NCBI RefSeq assembly: GCF_900101495.1
Contig: NZ_FMUS01000013.1
Location: forward strand, 1 to 64,000
DNA: 64,000 bases
From: Alkaliphilus peptidifermentans DSM 18978
GTDB taxonomy: Bacteria; Bacillota; Clostridia; Peptostreptococcales; Natronincolaceae
Reading direction: 5' to 3'
In this document: positions 36,616 through 46,837 of the stretch, piece after piece
Numbering within the stretch: the first letter of the stretch is position 1
How the letters are laid out: every line of letters begins with the position of its first letter
The notes under the pieces: generated by a model
Told to the model about the DNA's origin: nothing
The model's input: only the letters and a program-made list of their open reading frames with translations
Databases searched by the model: none
Made by a program: the position numbers and the translations under genes

Positions 36616-36936
36616 ATGTCTTGGAATATTAAAATATTACCCGGTAGAAATCGGTATGGATACATAAAAGGGGAAATAGATCATTTTCATTGGTATGCAC
36701 TGGTACATAAGGACTGTGTTAGCTTTGGCATAGATCCTAGAAGCCTTGAAGGTGGATATGGAAGAATATCAAGACTTTGCATTTATAAAGATATACCCAT
36801 GTCATCCTATACAAAGCGGCTTATTTATGCCAATTATAAAAGAAAGTGGGATGTCTTTAATAGCTCTTATGAAGACATGATTAAATATCTTGTAGAATAT
36901 TTAGAGCGCATATATTCAATCAAGTTAGTAAAATAA
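36616..36936 (+). CDS. Small soluble protein, unrecognised
   Basis: 106 residues from ATG 36616, where GGAGGG stands six bases upstream. An in-frame ATG at 36568 with GGGG upstream would add 16 residues. The sequence is rich in Tyr, Lys and Arg (SWNIKILPGRNRYGYIKGEI), with no signal peptide. I do not recognise a family. Its neighbours are unrelated. Confidence 0.6.
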   Translation: MSWNIKILPGRNRYGYIKGEIDHFHWYALVHKDCVSFGIDPRSLEGGYGRISRLCIYKDIPMSSYTKRLIYANYKRKWDVFNSSYEDMIKYLVEYLERIYSIKLVK

Positions 36937-37061
36937 ACTAGATATAATTTTGTTTTTGCTTAAAAAATTGTTATAATAGGGGATAGACACCTTTATTGTT
37001 TAAATTAATTGAAAACTAATATAGATACGTAAGTATTTTAAGCAGAAAAGAGGGAGAGATT

Positions 37062-37601
37062 ATGAACTTACCAAATACTATAACTATAATTCGCTTCGGA
37101 CTAATACCTATTTTTATAATAATGTTTTTTTCTACTTCCTCCAATGCTATTGTATATTCAATACTTATTTTCATTCTAGCCGGAGTGACAGATATGTTAG
37201 ATGGCTACATTGCTAGAAAATATAATTTAGTAACAAAGTGGGGACAAGCAATGGATCCCTTAGCGGATAAATTAATGCAGCTTACAGTATTGATTTGTTT
37301 TACCATAAAGAGATTTTTACCAATATGGGTAATTGTAATAGTGGGTATTAAAGAACTGTTAATGGTATCGGGAGGTTTGTTTTTATATACACAAAAGGGA
37401 AAGATTGTTATTGCAGCTAATCAATATGGAAAAATGGCAACAGTATTGTTTTATGTTGCTATTATTTCTGTAGCATTTAGGCTTCCCTATTATATTTACT
37501 TAGTTTGGATATCAGTATCTTTTACTGCCTATGCCTTTTTACAGTATGCTAAAATTGGATTAAAAGAAGTAAAAATGAAAGAAATACAAAAAACACCTTG
37601 A
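37062..37601 (+). CDS. pgsA: CDP-diacylglycerol-glycerol-3-phosphate 3-phosphatidyltransferase
   Basis: 179 residues with about five membrane helices. The CDP-alcohol phosphotransferase motif DG-x2-AR-x8-G-x3-D-x3-D is complete (DGYIARKYNLVTKWG, then DPLAD). It makes phosphatidylglycerophosphate for phosphatidylglycerol. GAGGGAG precedes the ATG. The valS promoter overlaps its stop codon. Confidence 0.93.
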   Translation: MNLPNTITIIRFGLIPIFIIMFFSTSSNAIVYSILIFILAGVTDMLDGYIARKYNLVTKWGQAMDPLADKLMQLTVLICFTIKRFLPIWVIVIVGIKELLMVSGGLFLYTQKGKIVIAANQYGKMATVLFYVAIISVAFRLPYYIYLVWISVSFTAYAFLQYAKIGLKEVKMKEIQKTP

Positions 37602-37625
37602 CTTTTCTAAGTAAAGCATTATAAT
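37598..37625 (+). promoter_or_regulatory. Promoter of the T-box/valS transcript
   Basis: TTGACT (37598-37603) and TATAAT (37620-37625) are 16 bases apart. The first hexamer overlaps the pgsA stop codon. Confidence 0.75.
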
Positions 37626-37639
37626 AGTTTTAAAATATA

Positions 37640-37903
37640 CTAATAATAAACATTAATAAATATAGAAATCGGCTATGAGGAAGAGGAGTAAATAACTCAT
37701 CCCAAAAGAGAAAAGAACCCTAGGCTGAAAGGTTCTTTAGGGAAATGATTATTGAAGGTAGCTTCGGAGCTTCTACATTGAACTTAAGTAGATGTAGACG
37801 GGAAATCGTTAAATTGTTTTGAGAGCCTGCCTTTTTAATGCAGGAATTAAGGTGGTACCGCGAAGATCCCTTCGTCCTTATATAAGGATGAAGGGTTTTT
37901 TAT
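37640..37903 (+). ncRNA. T-box leader of valS
   Basis: The T-box sequence AAGGTGGTACCGCG is at 37849-37862. It is followed by a terminator, whose stem CCCTTCGTCCTTA pairs with TAAGGATGAAGGG (37868-37895) before six T. Stem I begins around GAGGAAGAGGAGTAAAT. Uncharged tRNA stabilises the antiterminator and lets valS be made. I could not fix the specifier codon; two GTA candidates are visible. Confidence 0.92.
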
Positions 37904-37958
37904 TTTGATTTCCTTATACTTATAACTTTCAATTTGAACGATGGGAAGGTGATAAAAA

Positions 37959-38162
37959 ATGTTTCAATTTGGAATGATATTCTTATTTATAGGAGCATTA
38001 ATGGTATACGCAACAGGACTAATCGTCAGAATAATAAAAAGGCCGCCCTTTAATAATGTCTTATTCGTTAAAATTAGTGGATTGGTTTTTACTATTATTG
38101 GAGCAATAATGATTTTTTTAAGCCAATATCCAGAAAAATTGGAGTTTCTAAGAATTGTTTAA
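37959..38162 (+). CDS. Small membrane protein between the T-box and valS
   Basis: 67 residues with two hydrophobic helices (about 4-24 and 37-57) and a basic loop (RIIKRPPFNN). GGGAAGGTG lies before the ATG. The gap to valS is 21 bases, so it should be co-transcribed and under T-box control. No family recognised. Confidence 0.6.
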   Translation: MFQFGMIFLFIGALMVYATGLIVRIIKRPPFNNVLFVKISGLVFTIIGAIMIFLSQYPEKLEFLRIV

Positions 38163-38183
38163 ATAGACAAGGAGGAGTATTAG

Positions 38184-40835
38184 ATGAATAATAATTTACC
38201 TAAGACCTATAATCCGTTAGATTTTGAGGACCGAATCTATCAGCAGTGGATGGAAAAGGGATACTTTAAAGCAAAGGTAAACCCTGATAAAAAGCCCTTT
38301 TGTATTGTACTTCCACCCCCAAATATTACAGGACAGCTGCATATGGGTCATGCCCTTGACCATACCCTACAGGATGTACTTATTCGCTGGAAGCGTATGC
38401 AGGGCTTTGAAGCACTTTGGCAACCAGGTACAGACCATGCAAGTATTGCAACGGAAGTAAAGGTAGTAGAAAAGCTAAAGGAAGAAAATGGATTGACAAA
38501 GAAAGATGTTGGTCGAGACGAGTTCCTAAAGCATGCATGGAAGTGGAAGGAAGAATATGGTGGAAGAATCGTAGAACAAATGAAAAAGCTGGGAGATTCT
38601 TGTGACTGGTCGCGAGAAAGATTTACTTTGGACGAAACCTGCAGTAAAGCAGTTACAGAGGTATTTATTAAGCTTTATGAAAAAGGCTTAATTTATAGAG
38701 GAAATAGAATTATTAACTGGTGCCCTGAATGTAAAACATCTTTATCCGATGCAGAGGTAGAACATGAAGAAAAAAGCGGTAACTTTTGGCATGTAAAATA
38801 CCCTGTTGTTGATAGTGAAGATGAGTTCATTGAAATTGCCACAACTAGACCTGAAACAATGCTGGGGGATACAGCTGTAGCAATACATCCAGAGGATGAA
38901 AGGTATAAGCATTTAATTGGAAAGACCCTAATGCTTCCGTTGATGAATCGAGAAATACCTATTATAGAAGATGAATATGTTGATCCGGAATTTGGAACAG
39001 GAGCTGTTAAAATAACACCTGCCCACGATCCAAACGACTTTGAAATAGGATTAAGACACAATCTTCCCCAGATTGTTGTTATGGAAAATGACGCCACCAT
39101 TAATGAAAGAGGCGGCAAGTATGTAGGAATGGATAGATATGAAGCAAGAAAACAAATTGTTAAAGATTTAGAGGAGCTTGGCTTATTGGTTAAGGTTAAG
39201 GATCATGCCCATAGCGTAGGACAATGCTATAGATGTAATACAGTTGTAGAGCCTGTAACATCATTACAATGGTTTGTTAAGATGGAATCCCTAGCAAAGC
39301 CAGCCATAGATGCGGTATATGACAGAAACATCAAGTTTGTACCAGAGCGTTATTCAAAAATATATCTACATTGGTTAGAAAATATAAAGGATTGGTGTAT
39401 ATCAAGACAGCTTTGGTGGGGCCATAGAATACCTGCTTATTACTGTCAAGATTGTGGAGAGTTAATTGTGGCAGAAAACAAGCCTCAAGCATGTAGTAAA
39501 TGTAAATGTGAGCAACTACTACAGGATGAAGATGTGCTTGATACTTGGTTTAGTTCAGCCCTGTGGCCCTTCTCAACCCTGGGTTGGCCTCAACAAACTG
39601 AAGAACTAAAATATTTCTACCCCACTGACGTTTTAGTTACGGGTTATGATATCATTTTCTTTTGGGTTGTAAGAATGGCATTTTCAGGTCTAGAATTTAT
39701 GAATGAGGTTCCCTTTAAGCATGTCTTTATACATGGTATTGTAAGAGACCCAGAGGGCAGAAAAATGAGCAAGTCTCTAGGGAATGGTGTTGACCCACTG
39801 GAGATTATTGAACAATATGGGGCGGATGCACTGAGATTTACCCTATTAACTGGCAATTCACCAGGCAATGATATGAGATTTCATATTGAAAAATTAGAAT
39901 CCAGCAGAAACTTTGCCAATAAGCTATGGAATGCTACTCGCTTCGTTTTGATGAATTTAGATGTAGATAAATTTCAGTTAAATGAACTAAAGATGAATTC
40001 AGCAGATCAATGGATAATATCAAAAATGAATCGGTTAATCAAAGAAGTAACAGAAAATATGGAGCGATTTGAGATAGGTCTTGCAGCACAAAAACTATAC
40101 GATTTTATATGGAGTGAATACTGTGACTGGTATATTGAACTAACTAAACCAAGACTATATGGAGAAAATCTCGAAAACAGAAGAACAGTTCAATACACCT
40201 TAACCTATGTATTAGAAAATATATTAAAGCTATTACATCCCTTTATGCCCTTTATAACAGAAGAAATTTGGGGAACTATGCCTACAGCAGAAGGAGATAT
40301 TATTGTTGCTCCATGGCCAGAGTATAAAGAAGCTGATGTAAATACTGCATCAGAAGATGAAATGGCAATAGTAATGACAATTATTAAAAATATTCGAAAC
40401 GTACGGGCAGAGATGAATGTAGTACCATCAAGAAAAGCTAAAATGCTGGTTTTGACAACTAGAGAAGATACAAAAAGTATAATTGAAGCTTCAAAGCAAT
40501 ACTTCACTACTTTAGCTAGTGTATCTGAAATACAAAATGTGGAAGGAAAAGATACAATACCTTCAGATGCTGTTTCCATTGTTGTTCAAGGAGCAGAAAT
40601 ATTTATTCCTCTAGATGATTTAGTTGATTACGAAAAGGAAATTGAGAGATTAGAAAAGGAACAAAAGAAACTGGAGGGTGAAATAAAGCGAGGAGAAGGA
40701 AGACTTGCCAATGAAGGCTTCCTAAAAAAGGCTCCACCAGAGCTTATTAAAGAGGAAAAAGAGAAACAAGAGAAGTACCAGCAAATGCTTGATACTGTTT
40801 TAGAGCGATTAGATTCAATAAAGAATAAGGGTTAG
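38184..40835 (+). CDS. valS: Valyl-tRNA synthetase
   Basis: 883 residues, normal for bacterial ValRS. HIGH-type motif [16 protein letters not shown] near residue 45, an editing domain ([14 protein letters not shown]), KMSKS motif [11 protein letters not shown], and a C-terminal coiled coil (about 810-880). It charges tRNA-Val and edits threonine. GGAGGAG precedes the ATG. Expression should respond to tRNA-Val charging through the T-box. Confidence 0.98.
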   Translation: MNNNLPKTYNPLDFEDRIYQQWMEKGYFKAKVNPDKKPFCIVLPPPNITGQLHMGHALDHTLQDVLIRWKRMQGFEALWQPGTDHASIATEVKVVEKLKEENGLTKKDVGRDEFLKHAWKWKEEYGGRIVEQMKKLGDSCDWSRERFTLDETCSKAVTEVFIKLYEKGLIYRGNRIINWCPECKTSLSDAEVEHEEKSGNFWHVKYPVVDSEDEFIEIATTRPETMLGDTAVAIHPEDERYKHLIGKTLMLPLMNREIPIIEDEYVDPEFGTGAVKITPAHDPNDFEIGLRHNLPQIVVMENDATINERGGKYVGMDRYEARKQIVKDLEELGLLVKVKDHAHSVGQCYRCNTVVEPVTSLQWFVKMESLAKPAIDAVYDRNIKFVPERYSKIYLHWLENIKDWCISRQLWWGHRIPAYYCQDCGELIVAENKPQACSKCKCEQLLQDEDVLDTWFSSALWPFSTLGWPQQTEELKYFYPTDVLVTGYDIIFFWVVRMAFSGLEFMNEVPFKHVFIHGIVRDPEGRKMSKSLGNGVDPLEIIEQYGADALRFTLLTGNSPGNDMRFHIEKLESSRNFANKLWNATRFVLMNLDVDKFQLNELKMNSADQWIISKMNRLIKEVTENMERFEIGLAAQKLYDFIWSEYCDWYIELTKPRLYGENLENRRTVQYTLTYVLENILKLLHPFMPFITEEIWGTMPTAEGDIIVAPWPEYKEADVNTASEDEMAIVMTIIKNIRNVRAEMNVVPSRKAKMLVLTTREDTKSIIEASKQYFTTLASVSEIQNVEGKDTIPSDAVSIVVQGAEIFIPLDDLVDYEKEIERLEKEQKKLEGEIKRGEGRLANEGFLKKAPPELIKEEKEKQEKYQQMLDTVLERLDSIKNKG

Positions 40836-40840
40836 CTTTT

Positions 40841-40867
40841 AGGGTGGTCATATATATGACTGCCCTT
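40841..40867 (+). terminator. Hairpin after valS
   Basis: AGGG(T)GGTCA pairs with TGAC(T)GCCCT. It lacks a good T run, so it may be weak. Confidence 0.5.
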
Positions 40868-40950
40868 ACTTGTAATTCTTTGACTGCTATTATCTATTAT
40901 GGTAATATTCTTGATAGGAACATATCAATTAGCAAACGGAGGAAAAAAAC

Positions 40951-42249
40951 ATGAACTACCATGAAGCACTTGAATATATCCACGGCACCTATAAATTTGG
41001 CAGTAAACTTGGACTTGAAAATATAAGCTATTTATTGAAGCTATTGGGTGACCCACAAAAAGACTTGAAAATAATTCACATCGCTGGGACAAATGGAAAA
41101 GGTTCAACTGCAGCCTTTATTAATGAGGTATTGAAGGAAGCAGGATATAAAGTAGGACTGTATACATCACCCTATTTAGAAACCTTTACAGAGAGAATAA
41201 GAATTAATGGAGTTAATATACCAGAGGAAGAACTTGCAGAGGTAACGTACATTGTAAAGGAAAAGATAGAATTAATGGTGAAAGAAGGAAGAAATCATCC
41301 AACAGAATTTGAAGTGGTAACTGCTATAGCCTTTTACTACTATGCAAAGGAAAAGATCGACTTCCTTATTTTAGAGGTTGGTCTTGGGGGTAGACTAGAT
41401 GCAACAAATGTTGTGGAAAAGCCATTGATATCTGTTATAACCCCTATTGGCTATGATCACATGGAATACTTGGGTGATACCATAGAAAAAATAGCCTTCG
41501 AAAAGGGAGGTATAATAAAGGACAACAGTCTTGTGGTTACCTACCCACAGGAGTCGGGGGCGATAGGGGTTATTGAAGAGCTTTGCACAGAAAAAAACAG
41601 CAGGCTAATAGTTGTATCCTTTGATGATATAAACATTCATAATAGTTCCATTGAAGGACAAGAATTTACTATTACTGTAATGGATAAAGCTTATAAAAAT
41701 ATAAAAATACATATGGTTGGTCAACATCAAATATATAATTCCGCCACAGCATTAACAGTTTTAGAAGCTTTAAAAAAGCACCATGGAATAAAAATAGACG
41801 ATGATTCAATTTATAGAGGTTTTTTAAACACGAGATGGCCCGGAAGACTGGAAGTAATGAAGCATGACCCATTAACTATTATCGATGGAGCCCATAACAT
41901 TCACGGAGCAGAAGCCTTGGCAAAGACTTTGGAAAATCAGCTTGAAAATTTCTCTATAACATTGGTGCTTGGGATGCTTAAGGATAAAGATGTGGGAGGG
42001 TTTGTTGATAAAATAGTGCCTTTGGTTGACAGAGTTGTTTTAACAAAGCCTGATAATCCAAGAGCTATGGAACCCCAGCAATTATCAGAAAAGCTTGTAA
42101 GATATAATAAAGAAGTTTATGTGGAAGTAGAAATTGGAAAAGCAGTTGACTGTGCTTTTAAGCTGACAAAAGCAACTGAGGCCATAGTTGTTGCAGGCTC
42201 ATTATATATGATTGGTGAAGCAAGAAAGCATATAAGAGAAAATTACTAA
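40951..42249 (+). CDS. folC: Folylpolyglutamate/dihydrofolate synthase
   Basis: 432 residues of the Mur-ligase fold. The P-loop AGTNGKGSTAAFI, the family stretch YTSPYLETFTERI, LEVGLGGRLDATN and DGAHNIHGAEAL are all present. It adds glutamate to folates using ATP. It follows valS by about 115 bases, a common order in Firmicutes. GGAGG lies before the ATG. Confidence 0.96.
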   Translation: MNYHEALEYIHGTYKFGSKLGLENISYLLKLLGDPQKDLKIIHIAGTNGKGSTAAFINEVLKEAGYKVGLYTSPYLETFTERIRINGVNIPEEELAEVTYIVKEKIELMVKEGRNHPTEFEVVTAIAFYYYAKEKIDFLILEVGLGGRLDATNVVEKPLISVITPIGYDHMEYLGDTIEKIAFEKGGIIKDNSLVVTYPQESGAIGVIEELCTEKNSRLIVVSFDDINIHNSSIEGQEFTITVMDKAYKNIKIHMVGQHQIYNSATALTVLEALKKHHGIKIDDDSIYRGFLNTRWPGRLEVMKHDPLTIIDGAHNIHGAEALAKTLENQLENFSITLVLGMLKDKDVGGFVDKIVPLVDRVVLTKPDNPRAMEPQQLSEKLVRYNKEVYVEVEIGKAVDCAFKLTKATEAIVVAGSLYMIGEARKHIRENY

Positions 42250-42371
42250 TATAAGCCTCTTTCATTATCTCTGAAAACTATTATCACATATTTTTTCCTT
42301 TTTCATAAGATAGATATATAGTAGAGGAATAAGTAGGTGTAGCCTTTATGAATGATGATTGAGGTGATTGG

Positions 42372-43310
42372 ATGAAGGATTTATCTCAGGGTAATTTAAT
42401 CGTTTCCAATTTTTTTGATGACTCTATATCTATAGTCGACCCTGTACAGGGTAAAGAATTACGAAGAATTTACCTGCATCAAAAAGATAAAGCCCATCCA
42501 CCAGAACGACTGGGACCCCACCATATAGCTATTGATCGAAGGTTGAAGAATCTATTTGTACCAAACACCTATCATAGTAGCTTAGAAATAATTGATCTAC
42601 TTACAGGTAAAGCTAAAGAGGTTATTTCGGTAGGAAGCTTTCCTAGTCAAGTAATAATTTGCAAGAAATATAACTATGCATACGTTGCAAATTCAGATTC
42701 TAATAGTGTTTCTGTAATAAATATGGATACCTTAAGTGTAGCGCTTCAAATACCAACAGGAGAGCTACCTCATGGGATGGTAATGACTACTGATGAAGAG
42801 AGAATTTTTGTTGCAAATCAGGGTGCAAGAACTATAACTGAGATAATAACCAGCACCAATGAAAAGAAAAAATGCCATATAGTTAATGGAAATCCATGGC
42901 ACTTGAAGCTAAGTTACGATGGAAACTACTTATATGCTGTTCACTATAGTCACCTTTATGATAGAAAAGGAAAAATATACATCTATAGTATAAAGGAAAT
43001 GGAGCTGTTAAGGACCCTTCACATTGGTAAAATGCCTGTAGAGGTAGTAGGTGATAAAACCAATGAAACACTATATATTAGTGATTCTGATATGAATAGC
43101 CTTCATATTTACAGCTTGAAAAATGATACAATGGAAGATTCCATAAACTTAAGTAAAATGCCCCATGGAGTGGAAATAAATCATGAAAAAAATGAAATTT
43201 ATGTAACTGGTCTACATGATAATATTTTACATGTTATAGATATTGGAAAAAAAGCTTTAGTTAAAAGTATACCTGTTGGGCAGGAGCCTACAAGTATTGT
43301 TATATTATAA
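42372..43310 (+). CDS. YVTN-type beta-propeller protein
   Basis: 312 residues made of repeats of about 40 residues with YVAN/FVAN-type turns (YAYVANSDSNSVSVINMDT; IFVANQGARTI; NEIYVTGLHDNILHVIDI). This is the YVTN/YncE beta-propeller fold, about seven blades. No signal peptide is seen, so it seems cytoplasmic. Proteins of this kind in clostridia are linked to spores in some cases (inference). GGTGAT lies upstream. Confidence 0.82.
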   Translation: MKDLSQGNLIVSNFFDDSISIVDPVQGKELRRIYLHQKDKAHPPERLGPHHIAIDRRLKNLFVPNTYHSSLEIIDLLTGKAKEVISVGSFPSQVIICKKYNYAYVANSDSNSVSVINMDTLSVALQIPTGELPHGMVMTTDEERIFVANQGARTITEIITSTNEKKKCHIVNGNPWHLKLSYDGNYLYAVHYSHLYDRKGKIYIYSIKEMELLRTLHIGKMPVEVVGDKTNETLYISDSDMNSLHIYSLKNDTMEDSINLSKMPHGVEINHEKNEIYVTGLHDNILHVIDIGKKALVKSIPVGQEPTSIVIL

Positions 43311-43400
43311 GTTAAGAACAATGAGTAATGAATAATGAGCAATTAGTAATGAAAAGAAAAATTCTAAATTACTTCTACTCATTAAAAATTACTCTTTTTT

Positions 43401-43928
43401 TTATTCTATTAAAAGATTAATTAATTTTCCATATAGATTTTGGGCATTATTTCTCCAGTTTTCGCATATCTGTTTGGCTTGTTTACTATTGGCAACATTT
43501 AAATCTAAATGAATTATAGGCTGTTCATTTTCTATTACCTTTAATGAAACCAAATATTCCATTTCATTAAGCTTAATATAATCTGCTTTAACTTCTGAGC
43601 TTTTTATAAACTCATTCCTTGCCACACCCAACATTTGATTAATTTTATTAATGCTGAAGGGTGGTATTCTGTCAATAAAATACTTCAAGGTATTTCTACC
43701 CTTTTCAGTTATTACATAGTATTGAATATTATCCTTATGCTCTTCCTCTATAAAATCCGACTCTTTCAATTCACCTAAAAACTGTTGAAACATAAAGTAA
43801 TTCATTATATCATTTTTTAAAATAAAATCTGTTACCTGAGAATGTGTAACTGGAAGATCCAGTTTCTTAAAAATATATAATAACAATAGCTTATTTTCTG
43901 CTAGTTGTTGAGATGAATTTACAAACAT
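43401..43928 (-). CDS. DUF4364 protein
   Basis: 175 residues: a winged-helix-like N-terminal half (about 5-85; NKLLLLYIFKKLDLPVTHSQ) and a C-terminal half typical of DUF4364. The family is widespread in clostridia and likely regulates transcription, but no target is known. GAGGAAGAGGG lies upstream of the ATG. It is monocistronic. Confidence 0.8.
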   Translation of the reverse strand: MFVNSSQQLAENKLLLLYIFKKLDLPVTHSQVTDFILKNDIMNYFMFQQFLGELKESDFIEEEHKDNIQYYVITEKGRNTLKYFIDRIPPFSINKINQMLGVARNEFIKSSEVKADYIKLNEMEYLVSLKVIENEQPIIHLDLNVANSKQAKQICENWRNNAQNLYGKLINLLIE

Positions 43929-44045
43929 TGCGTCGCCCTCTTCCTCAAAAATAGTCTCTATATTAGTTTAATGCATTTCATAATATAATTAAAGAGTTTA
44001 TAATAGATATTATACTCCTATATACGACAAAAATACAAAAAAGAA

Positions 44046-44075
44046 GACACTAAAATCATATTAGTGCCTCCTTTT
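44046..44075 (-). terminator. Terminator of the second spore-protein gene
   Basis: On the minus strand GGCACTAA pairs with TTAGTGTC, followed by a run of T interrupted by C. Confidence 0.65.
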
Positions 44076-44099
44076 TTAAAACTAAGAAAGTTTATCGAT

Positions 44100-44306
44100 T
44101 TATTTATTACTCATTGTTCTTTCTGCATATTCCACTAGACGCTTGGTCATATATCCACCAACATAACCATTTTCTCTAGAGGATAAATTTCCCTTATCAA
44201 TACTTTCATAGTTACTTATGCCTAATTCATTTGCTATTTCTACCTTCATTTGATTAAGTGCTTGACGAGCTTCTGGAACAACGATACGATTTCCGTTACG
44301 TGCCAT
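44100..44306 (-). CDS. Alpha/beta-type small acid-soluble spore protein, second copy
   Basis: 68 residues, nearly identical to the C-terminal 60 of the first copy (VVPEARQALNQMKVEIANEL; NGYVGGYMTKRLVEYAE) but with only a short N-terminus. It protects spore DNA. GGAGGG precedes the ATG. Multiple SASP genes per genome are normal in spore-formers. Confidence 0.96.
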   Translation of the reverse strand: MARNGNRIVVPEARQALNQMKVEIANELGISNYESIDKGNLSSRENGYVGGYMTKRLVEYAERTMSNK

Positions 44307-44477
44307 GGTTTTCCCTCCTCTAAGCTTAATCTAACAACAGACTTGTTTCTGTTGTATAATTAGTTTAACCACATGAATAACTACTATGCTAGAAGTATCT
44401 TGTGATGCTTTCAAATAATGGAATTGAGTGCTTATAATATTCTTATCTGATATAATTTAATTAAAGGAGCGATGCAG

Positions 44478-45173
44478 GTGGACAAACAGGAAAAACTCAC
44501 AAAATTTTTATTTGATCAAGGAATAGTTAAAATAGGCTATAGTTTTTTAGAAGATCAATTACCTGACGAATTTAAGCATTTAAAAAGCGGAATTACTATT
44601 GTTGTAAGATTATCTGATCAAATAGTAAGTGATATAAATATAAAAGATGGACCCACACATACCTATTTTCATCATTATCGCACGGTAAATGCATTTATTG
44701 ATCAAGTAACCTTTAAGACCACTAATCTTCTGCAGCAATGGGGATATTTAGCTATGGCAGTTCCTGCATCCCAGTCTATTAATAAAGATGGTTGGAAATT
44801 TAAAAGCTTGTTTCCCCATCGTACAGCAGCCACAAGGTCGGGTATTGGTTGGATAGGTAAAAACTGTTGTCTTATAACAGAAGAATTTGGACCAAGAGTA
44901 AGATTAGGTACAGTTCTAACAGATATGGAACTTGAGTATGATCAGCCAATTGAAGAATCCAAATGTCAAAACTGTAATATATGTGTTAAATCGTGCCCTG
45001 CAATGGCTTTAAAGGGAGGTACATGGAAGGCTGGTATGCCAAGGGAAGATATTCTTGATCCAAGCCTTTGTAGTACCCATATGCATAAACAATATCAATC
45101 AATTGGAAGAGGCGCAGTATGTGGTATCTGTGTTAAAGCGTGTCCGAAGGGAACCGAAAATTTAAGAAGATAG
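44478..45173 (+). CDS. QueG-like 4Fe-4S protein (epoxyqueuosine reductase family)
   Basis: 231 residues from GTG 44478, eight bases after AAAGGAG (ATG 44472 is only two bases away from it). It contains RSGIGWIGKNCCLI, a family hallmark, and two cluster sets, CQNCNICVKSCP and CGICVKACPKG. True QueG proteins are longer, with HEAT repeats at the end. This short form lacks them and may have another substrate, perhaps a corrinoid-linked reduction. Confidence 0.82.
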   Translation: MDKQEKLTKFLFDQGIVKIGYSFLEDQLPDEFKHLKSGITIVVRLSDQIVSDINIKDGPTHTYFHHYRTVNAFIDQVTFKTTNLLQQWGYLAMAVPASQSINKDGWKFKSLFPHRTAATRSGIGWIGKNCCLITEEFGPRVRLGTVLTDMELEYDQPIEESKCQNCNICVKSCPAMALKGGTWKAGMPREDILDPSLCSTHMHKQYQSIGRGAVCGICVKACPKGTENLRR

Positions 45174-45193
45174 GGTAGTGTATATACTACCCT
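45172..45193 (+). terminator. Terminator after the QueG-like gene
   Basis: AGGGTAGT pairs with ACTACCCT around six bases; a short T run follows a few bases later. It overlaps the stop codon. Confidence 0.65.
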
Positions 45194-45204
45194 ATACTAT
45201 CTTT

Positions 45205-45393
45205 TTAAGTTAATTTTTCATCCATTGGTCTCTTGACATCTTTTCTTGTGCCATGCTGATGAGCGCTTTCAAGTTGAGCTTTTTGTGATTTTGCTTCTCT
45301 GTGAAAGTGTCTTTCTTCAAATTTATAGGTTTTTGCACTTTCCTCTGTTCGTTCACCTTTAATGTTGGTCCATTGACTTTTTCGAATAGACAT
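45205..45393 (-). CDS. Small basic hydrophilic protein
   Basis: 62 residues, rich in Lys, Arg, Glu and His (MSIRKSQWTNIKGERTEES). GAGGTGA six bases before the ATG supports translation, better than for the overlapping 85-codon frame on the same strand. No family recognised. It could be a small nucleic-acid-binding or spore protein; that is a guess. Confidence 0.55.
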   Translation of the reverse strand: MSIRKSQWTNIKGERTEESAKTYKFEERHFHREAKSQKAQLESAHQHGTRKDVKRPMDEKLT

Positions 45394-45507
45394 GAAATCA
45401 CCTCTACCAATATTATGTGCACAATGAAATCAATAATGTTGAGCAAAAAATACCATTTAAAAAACAATGAGTAATGCTTTTGATAAATACATAAGGGGGA
45501 AAAAAAC

Positions 45508-46590
45508 TTGAAAAAGCAAATGATAATTTTTTTAGCATTAATTTTAGTTTTTTTAATAGTAGGATGCGGAGCCGACGTAGGAGTAAATACTGATGATCCT
45601 GTGGTTGAAGAGCAACAAGATACACTGGAAGGAGAAGTTGAAGAAATAGCTGAGGCTGATGAAGAAATAATTATAGAAGAAATTAATTTGCTAGAGATAA
45701 AACCTAATGAAGCAGGTGAAATAATGGTACTAATGTACCATCATATAAGAGAACCTGAAGCAGAGTGGTCTAGAACCCCAGATAATTTTAGAAAAGACCT
45801 TATGGAGCTTTATTACAGAGGATATAGACCAATAAGCTTATATGATTATGCAACTGGCAATATTAATACAGAGGCCGGAATGACCCCAGTAATTTTAACC
45901 TTTGATGACGGTAATCAGAACAATTTTAATATGATAGAAAATGATGATGGTGAATGGATAATAGATCCAGATAGTGCGGTTGGAATACTGGTTGATTTTC
46001 ATAAAATCTATCCAGACTTTCCTTTAGAAGCCACCTTCTTCATTAATGGAGGTACACCCTTTGGACAAAAAGAGTTCATCGAATATAAGCTGAACTATAT
46101 AGTTGAGAAGGGAATGGATATTGGTAATCACACAATGACCCATATTAACTTTACCAATACTACACCAGAAAAGATACAAGAGGAAATAGGAAAATTAAAT
46201 AAGTTTATAAGACAGTATCTACCCGACTATGAGGTAAATACCCTTGCATTACCCTTTGGTTCAAAACCTTCAAATCAAGAATGGCATAGTTATCTTGTAG
46301 AAGGAGAGTATGAAGGAGAAAAATATCATAATGTAGCAGTATTAGAGGTGGGATGGGACCCATATCACTCACCATATAGCTCGAATTTTAATGCATCTAA
46401 AATACGCAGGGTTAGGGCAAGTGAAACAAAGGTTGATGGAGTGGGGATTTATGATTGGCTAAAGGCATTTGACCAAGGAACAAGACTTCGATATATAAGT
46501 GATGGAGATTCCAACTATATTTCAGTTCCAGAAAAATATAAAGATAGAATAATGCAGAACTTAGATATTAAAACCATTAGAACCTATTAA
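45508..46590 (+). CDS. Polysaccharide deacetylase-like lipoprotein
   Basis: 360 residues: lipoprotein signal (lipobox LIVGC, C20), an acidic linker rich in Glu (about 30-70), then a NodB-type domain with TFDDGNQNNF, HTMTHINF and ALPFGSKP. The His-Asp metal set is visible. The family removes acetyl groups from peptidoglycan or glycans outside the cell. The start is TTG behind AAGGGGG. Genes on both sides are unrelated. Confidence 0.88.
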   Translation: MKKQMIIFLALILVFLIVGCGADVGVNTDDPVVEEQQDTLEGEVEEIAEADEEIIIEEINLLEIKPNEAGEIMVLMYHHIREPEAEWSRTPDNFRKDLMELYYRGYRPISLYDYATGNINTEAGMTPVILTFDDGNQNNFNMIENDDGEWIIDPDSAVGILVDFHKIYPDFPLEATFFINGGTPFGQKEFIEYKLNYIVEKGMDIGNHTMTHINFTNTTPEKIQEEIGKLNKFIRQYLPDYEVNTLALPFGSKPSNQEWHSYLVEGEYEGEKYHNVAVLEVGWDPYHSPYSSNFNASKIRRVRASETKVDGVGIYDWLKAFDQGTRLRYISDGDSNYISVPEKYKDRIMQNLDIKTIRTY

Positions 46591-46633
46591 TAATTATTCC
46601 AAATAGAAACTTAATTTTTCTCAATATTTCTTA

Positions 46634-46662
46634 TTGACATATTAAGTTTATTTTCATATAAT
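46634..46662 (+). promoter_or_regulatory. Promoter of the S-box/metN transcript
   Basis: TTGACA (46634-46639) and TATAAT (46657-46662) with 17 bases between, a consensus vegetative promoter. Confidence 0.88.
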
Positions 46663-46698
46663 ATAATCTAAGTTTATGAATTCAAAACAAAATAATAC

Positions 46699-46833
46699 CT
46701 TATCAAGAGAAACGGAGGGACTTGGCCCGATGAAGTTTCAGCAACCACACTTATATGTGACGGTGCTAAATCCAGCAGAACACAGTTCTGAGAGATGAGG
46801 AAGGATGTAAAATACCCTTCTTAGGGTTTTTTT
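46699..46833 (+). ncRNA. SAM-I (S-box) riboswitch with first terminator
   Basis: The conserved core is CTTATCAAGAGAAACGGAGG, then GACTTGGCCCGATGAAG, then GCAACC, closing with GAGATGAGGAAGG. A short ACCCT/AGGGT hairpin with seven T follows (46813-46833). SAM binding should stabilise the closing stem and end transcription before metN. Confidence 0.95.
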
Positions 46834-46837
46834 ATGC

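Noticed and set aside
37620-37903. Assigning the T-box specifier codon
   Set aside because: Two GTA triplets are possible and I could not fold stem I with enough certainty to choose.
38693-39118. 141-codon minus-strand ORF inside valS
   Set aside because: It is antisense to conserved valS sequence, rich in Ser, and has no ribosome-binding site.
45210-45467. 85-codon ORF on the minus strand overlapping the 62-codon gene
   Set aside because: No suitable ribosome-binding site, and the overlapping 62-codon frame has GAGGTGA at the right distance and a more protein-like composition.
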